A DNA stretch of 8,392 bases, taken from Croceimicrobium sp965658275 (lineage in GTDB: Bacteria; Bacteroidota; Bacteroidia; Flavobacteriales; Schleiferiaceae). The notes below the pieces were generated by a model that worked only from the letters and a program-made list of their open reading frames with translations, was not told where the DNA came from and made no database searches. Positions within the stretch are counted from its first letter, which is position 1. Each line of letters begins with the position of its first letter. The position numbers were made by a program, and so were the translations under genes. Below, one piece after another: positions 5,928 to 8,392 of this stretch. The stretch covers positions 1-8,392 of the forward strand of contig CBFHRN010000080.1 in assembly GCA_965658275.1 (NCBI GenBank). The letters are read 5' to 3'.

Positions 5928-5961
5928 CAAATTTAACCGAAACACGCTATCTGCCAACAAA
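5928..5961 (-). promoter_or_regulatory. Bacteroidota-type promoter for HU
   Basis: On the minus strand, TAAATTTG (5935-5928) is a perfect match to the -7 consensus TAnnTTTG. TTTG at 5961-5958 lies 22 bases upstream, or TTG at 5957-5955 lies 19 bases upstream, consistent with the -33 element. Transcription would start near 5921-5924, about 35 bases before the ATG at 5886. Confidence 0.65.
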
Positions 5962-6044
5962 TCAGCCCAAAAAAGCAGGCTATTGTTAAAAATTAGGGTC
6001 AGTTGTTGAAAAGCCTAAATTATTCATCCTTGATTTTCAGGTGA

Positions 6045-6989
6045 TTATAAAATCTTGTCATTCTCGTGAATTTCCTGTCCATTCAGGAAATCCAAGGCTT
6101 TCATGCGCTTTTTACCTTCAATTTGGATTTCTAAAAGCTCTAAATGAGCATCTTTCAAGGCAACAAATAGTCTTTTCCCCACGCAGTAAAGGCTGCCTGC
6201 ACTTTGTGGTGATTGAGCTTCTACAATTTTGCTTCGGTAGATTTTAAGTTGGAAAGTCTCGCCTTTAAGTTCTACTAAAGTCCATGCCCCGGGAAAGGGA
6301 GACATACCTCGAATCAAGTTGTGAATGTTTTGAGGTTTTTGCTTCCAATCAATACGCGTGTCTTCTTTAAAGATTTTGGGTGCGTACTTTATATCGGAAT
6401 CTGGAATATGCGATTGTTCGATTAATTGGTATTCTGCTGTATTAATTTTCTGGATCGTCTTTACGATTAAATCTGCACCTAAAAACATCATGCGATCATG
6501 CAGTTCACCGGCAGTTTCATTTGGGCCTATGGCTAAAGTGCTTTGCATTAGAATATCTCCGGTATCGATATTCTCGTTAATGAAGAAGGTACTTAATCCA
6601 GTCTGGCTTTCTCCATTTACGATAACCCAGTTTATAGGGGCGGCGCCACGATATTGCGGCAGAAGGGAAGCGTGTAAGTTTATAGTTCCTTTGGCTGGCA
6701 TTTGCCAAACTTCTTTAGGTAGCATACGAAATGCTACCACTATAAACAGATCGGCTTCTAGGCTTTTGAGCTCCTTTAAAAAGCCAGGATCCTTAAGCTT
6801 TGCGGGTTGCAGAAGTGGTAAAGCTTCTTTTTCGGCATAATTTTTAACTGCGGAGGCTCGGAGTTTTCGACCTCTACCAGCTGGTTTATCTGTGGCCGTT
6901 ACGACCCCAACAATTTCATTTTCTGAACGGTGAATGGCTTCCAAGATGGACACCGCAAACTCCGGTGTCCCCATAAATACAATGCGCAT
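6045..6989 (-). CDS. fmt: Methionyl-tRNA formyltransferase
   Basis: Formylates the amino group of methionyl-tRNA(fMet) using 10-formyltetrahydrofolate, making the initiator tRNA; cytoplasmic. The 314 residues compare with 315 in E. coli. The N-terminal catalytic domain begins MRIVFMGTPEFAV and includes TDKPAGRGRKL (33-43), INLHASLLPQYRGAAPINW (103-121) and NIDTGDIL (140-147). These give catalytic residues Asn104, His106 and Asp142. The C-terminal tRNA-binding domain (about 205-314) has RIDW and IRGMSPFPGAW. It starts seven bases after the DUF6588-like stop, and an AGGA overlapping that stop (TAGGAAAATTATG) is one of the few Shine-Dalgarno-like sites in the window. This indicates co-transcription with the outer-membrane protein gene. 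No convincing terminator follows; the 5987-6044 region looks unstructured. Confidence 0.97.
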   Translation of the reverse strand: MRIVFMGTPEFAVSILEAIHRSENEIVGVVTATDKPAGRGRKLRASAVKNYAEKEALPLLQPAKLKDPGFLKELKSLEADLFIVVAFRMLPKEVWQMPAKGTINLHASLLPQYRGAAPINWVIVNGESQTGLSTFFINENIDTGDILMQSTLAIGPNETAGELHDRMMFLGADLIVKTIQKINTAEYQLIEQSHIPDSDIKYAPKIFKEDTRIDWKQKPQNIHNLIRGMSPFPGAWTLVELKGETFQLKIYRSKIVEAQSPQSAGSLYCVGKRLFVALKDAHLELLEIQIEGKKRMKALDFLNGQEIHENDKIL

Positions 6990-6996
6990 AATTTTC

Positions 6997-8019
6997 CTAT
7001 AAGTCCCAGCTCACGCCTAAACTTACTGTAGCGGCGGAGAATGGTCCAAAGGTATAATCTGCACTAACGTAACCCAACAATAGGAACTTCATTCTTAAAC
7101 CTAGGTTAGCCACAAAGCCGCTGCCTTCTGTGCTACTAATAGATACAGGGTCTTTCAAGCTTTGTTGTGGGTTGGTAGGGTTTAATGGATTGATGTAATC
7201 GTAAGTACCCGAAACATCAATACTTGAACTTAGCTGATTGTAACCAACACCGCCATAAACCGTAATGAATAAGAAGCTTTTAGAGACTAATAAGCGAGTA
7301 ACTAAGGCGCTAGCTGTGATGTCGACCCGTTTATCATTGTTTTGGGAGGGTTCAACATCTTGGCCTAGGTCTAATTGGGTATAAGAAACAAACGCGCTTA
7401 AGCTGAATGGAATTAACTTGTCTCCAGGTAGGTAACGCAGCAAGTCATGCTTTATACCCACACCCCATAATCCAATTTCCGAACCCTCTAGGAGGGGAAT
7501 AGAGCTTGTGGGAAGGTATCGACCACTTAATTCGAAATCAAAGGGTAAGCCAATTGCTGCATGAGCCTGCATAAGCGGCGCTACGGCAAATCCCAAACCC
7601 GAAGGCATTTCGAAGGTGCCTCCAGGAAGACCTTGGAGAAGCGGATCCTTATACTGCAAACGAGGTCCTGCTTTGTCTTCCCCAAAAATGCTAGGAGTGC
7701 TTGCCGAATTACCGCTTACCAGTTCTAATTCTTGTAAAGCACTATTCTCGATAGTAAAGCTTTGAAACTCGGCTGGAACTAGCGTGAGAGAAGGAGTGAA
7801 GCCCACCTCAAACCGCAAGGTTTTTTTCACTTTCGCTGTATTGTACCAACCATTGGTTAGTCCAAAGGCCATTGCCTCCGCAATTGGACTTAGATAACCA
7901 TCGGCTAAATAATTAATGTCACTTTGGGTTCCAGCAACCGTTGGGCCAAAGGAAATCTGTGCACTAAGGGGTTGAAGGCTACTTAAGACTACGATTAAAA
8001 GGCTGGTAATTCTTTTCAT
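6997..8019 (-). CDS. DUF6588-like outer-membrane beta-barrel protein
   Basis: A 340-residue exported protein of unknown function. A signal peptide is evident: basic MKR, a hydrophobic core (4-15), and a likely signal peptidase I cut after LSA at residue 20. The mature part resembles the Bacteroidota DUF6588 family, with LADGYLSPIAEAMAFGL (38-54) and NGWYNTAKVKK (56-66). Alternating hydrophobic strands follow, such as PFSLSAFVSYTQLDLG, LFITVYGGVGYNQL, FVANLGLRMKFLLLGYVSADYTFG and AATVSLGVSWDL. That pattern suits an outer-membrane barrel, although the final residue is Leu, not the more usual Phe. It lies between recQ and fmt, seven bases ahead of fmt. A TAnnTTTG match 18 bases before its start suggests it may carry the promoter for fmt. 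Function unknown. Confidence 0.85.
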   Translation of the reverse strand: MKRITSLLIVVLSSLQPLSAQISFGPTVAGTQSDINYLADGYLSPIAEAMAFGLTNGWYNTAKVKKTLRFEVGFTPSLTLVPAEFQSFTIENSALQELELVSGNSASTPSIFGEDKAGPRLQYKDPLLQGLPGGTFEMPSGLGFAVAPLMQAHAAIGLPFDFELSGRYLPTSSIPLLEGSEIGLWGVGIKHDLLRYLPGDKLIPFSLSAFVSYTQLDLGQDVEPSQNNDKRVDITASALVTRLLVSKSFLFITVYGGVGYNQLSSSIDVSGTYDYINPLNPTNPQQSLKDPVSISSTEGSGFVANLGLRMKFLLLGYVSADYTFGPFSAATVSLGVSWDL

Positions 8020-8036
8020 GAGGATTGCTTATAGCT

Positions 8037-8044
8037 CAAATCTA
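8037..8044 (-). promoter_or_regulatory. Possible -7 element upstream of the DUF6588-like gene
   Basis: TAGATTTG on the minus strand is a perfect match to TAnnTTTG, 17 bases before the ATG at 8019 and just after the recQ stop. No TTTG or TTG is found at the right distance upstream, so only half of the promoter is supported. Confidence 0.35.
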
Positions 8045-8054
8045 TAAAAAATTA

Positions 8055-8392
8055 CTAGTCGCTGTTCCTTTTTAGGTAAAGAGATGCGCCTTTTTGTAAA
8101 ATTACTTCTAGCTCTAGCAGTCGACGTAAAGCTTCGCTGAAAAGACTTTTGTCTTCAAATTCCTCCGCTAAACTTCGAAGCTGTGCTGGTCCTTGGAATA
8201 GGCGGTCTTTAATTCGGATTTGATACTCTTTTAGGCCGGTTTTTAGAGACTTACGTCGGCATTGATCGCAAATTCCGCAATTATCCTCTTTGAATTCCCC
8301 GAAATAGGCCAGGAGTTTCTGCAATCTGCACCGCTCATCCTGCTCAATGAATTTAAGAACTGAATTTATGCGATGTTCAATCTCTGACTTCC
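8055..8392 (-). CDS. recQ: RecQ-type ATP-dependent DNA helicase, C-terminal part
   Basis: C-terminal end of a 3'-5' DNA helicase used in recombinational repair; the helicase domains lie beyond the right edge. The frame is open to the edge, giving 111 visible residues. The family zinc-binding module is complete: Cys21, Cys38, Cys41 and Cys44 (visible numbering) in the spacing C-X16-C-X2-C-X2-C, the same as Cys380/397/400/403 of E. coli RecQ, with LQKLLAYFGE and CGICDQC. What follows (50-111) resembles the start of a winged-helix RQC region and ends early, with no HRDC domain, like the shorter RecQ proteins of Bacteroidota. A TTG at 8324 is not a real start, since a zinc ligand lies before it. 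The stop is 35 bases from the DUF6588-like start, in the same direction. Confidence 0.92.
   Translation of the reverse strand, partial: KSEIEHRINSVLKFIEQDERCRLQKLLAYFGEFKEDNCGICDQCRRKSLKTGLKEYQIRIKDRLFQGPAQLRSLAEEFEDKSLFSEALRRLLELEVILQKGASLYLKRNSD

Noticed and set aside
5965..5982. AGCC...GGCT inverted repeat between HU and fmt as a terminator for fmt
   Set aside because: Four-pair core, loop of about ten bases, and no T tract on the minus strand after it.
6358..6840. Plus-strand open frame of 160 codons inside fmt
   Set aside because: fmt has complete catalytic motifs on the minus strand; the plus frame is an antisense shadow.

Overview
The window looks like ordinary chromosomal DNA from a member of the Bacteroidota, most likely of the order Flavobacteriales. 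Three things point there. Protein features match families typical of the phylum: the tandem-CBS protein opening MIKSFQGAR, the DUF6588-type outer-membrane protein, and an HU next to fmt and a RecQ helicase. Most genes lack a clear Shine-Dalgarno sequence. Upstream of HU there is a perfect match to the Bacteroidota -7 promoter element TAnnTTTG. No RNA gene, CRISPR array, insertion sequence or prophage gene is visible.

Layout, left to right. The plus strand (1-5571) starts with the end of an NTF2/SnoaL-like protein and a two-CBS-domain protein closed by a terminator. Next comes a tightly packed set: a zinc-ribbon protein, a small two-helix membrane protein with a histidine-rich tail, a CrtA-type carotenoid oxygenase, and a Na+/H+ antiporter NhaA. 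sucD (succinyl-CoA ligase alpha subunit) follows with a strong terminator, then prmC (release-factor glutamine methyltransferase). A hairpin at 5570-5596 can terminate transcription from both sides. The minus strand (5617-8392) holds, in its reading direction, the C-terminal part of a RecQ helicase running off the right edge, a DUF6588-like outer-membrane protein, fmt, and HU.

Two stretches need care. The CrtA-like gene is interrupted by 98 Ns, and the same 78 bases lie on both sides of the gap. This looks like two overlapping contig ends that were scaffolded instead of merged, not a real duplication. The NhaA gene immediately after it is broken three times: one extra G in a G run, one missing T in a T run that restores the frame, and a missing cytoplasmic loop that shifts the frame again. 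The rest of the antiporter, including its key Asp and Lys residues, is well preserved. It is therefore either a very young pseudogene or a patch of poor assembly; the adjacent gap favours the latter.

Functionally this is housekeeping (TCA cycle, translation initiation and termination, nucleoid, repair) plus one accessory operon that may relate to pigment, membrane and ion homeostasis. I found no convincing novel system. The best leads are the unusual four-gene operon and its histidine-rich membrane protein, and the question of whether NhaA is really broken.
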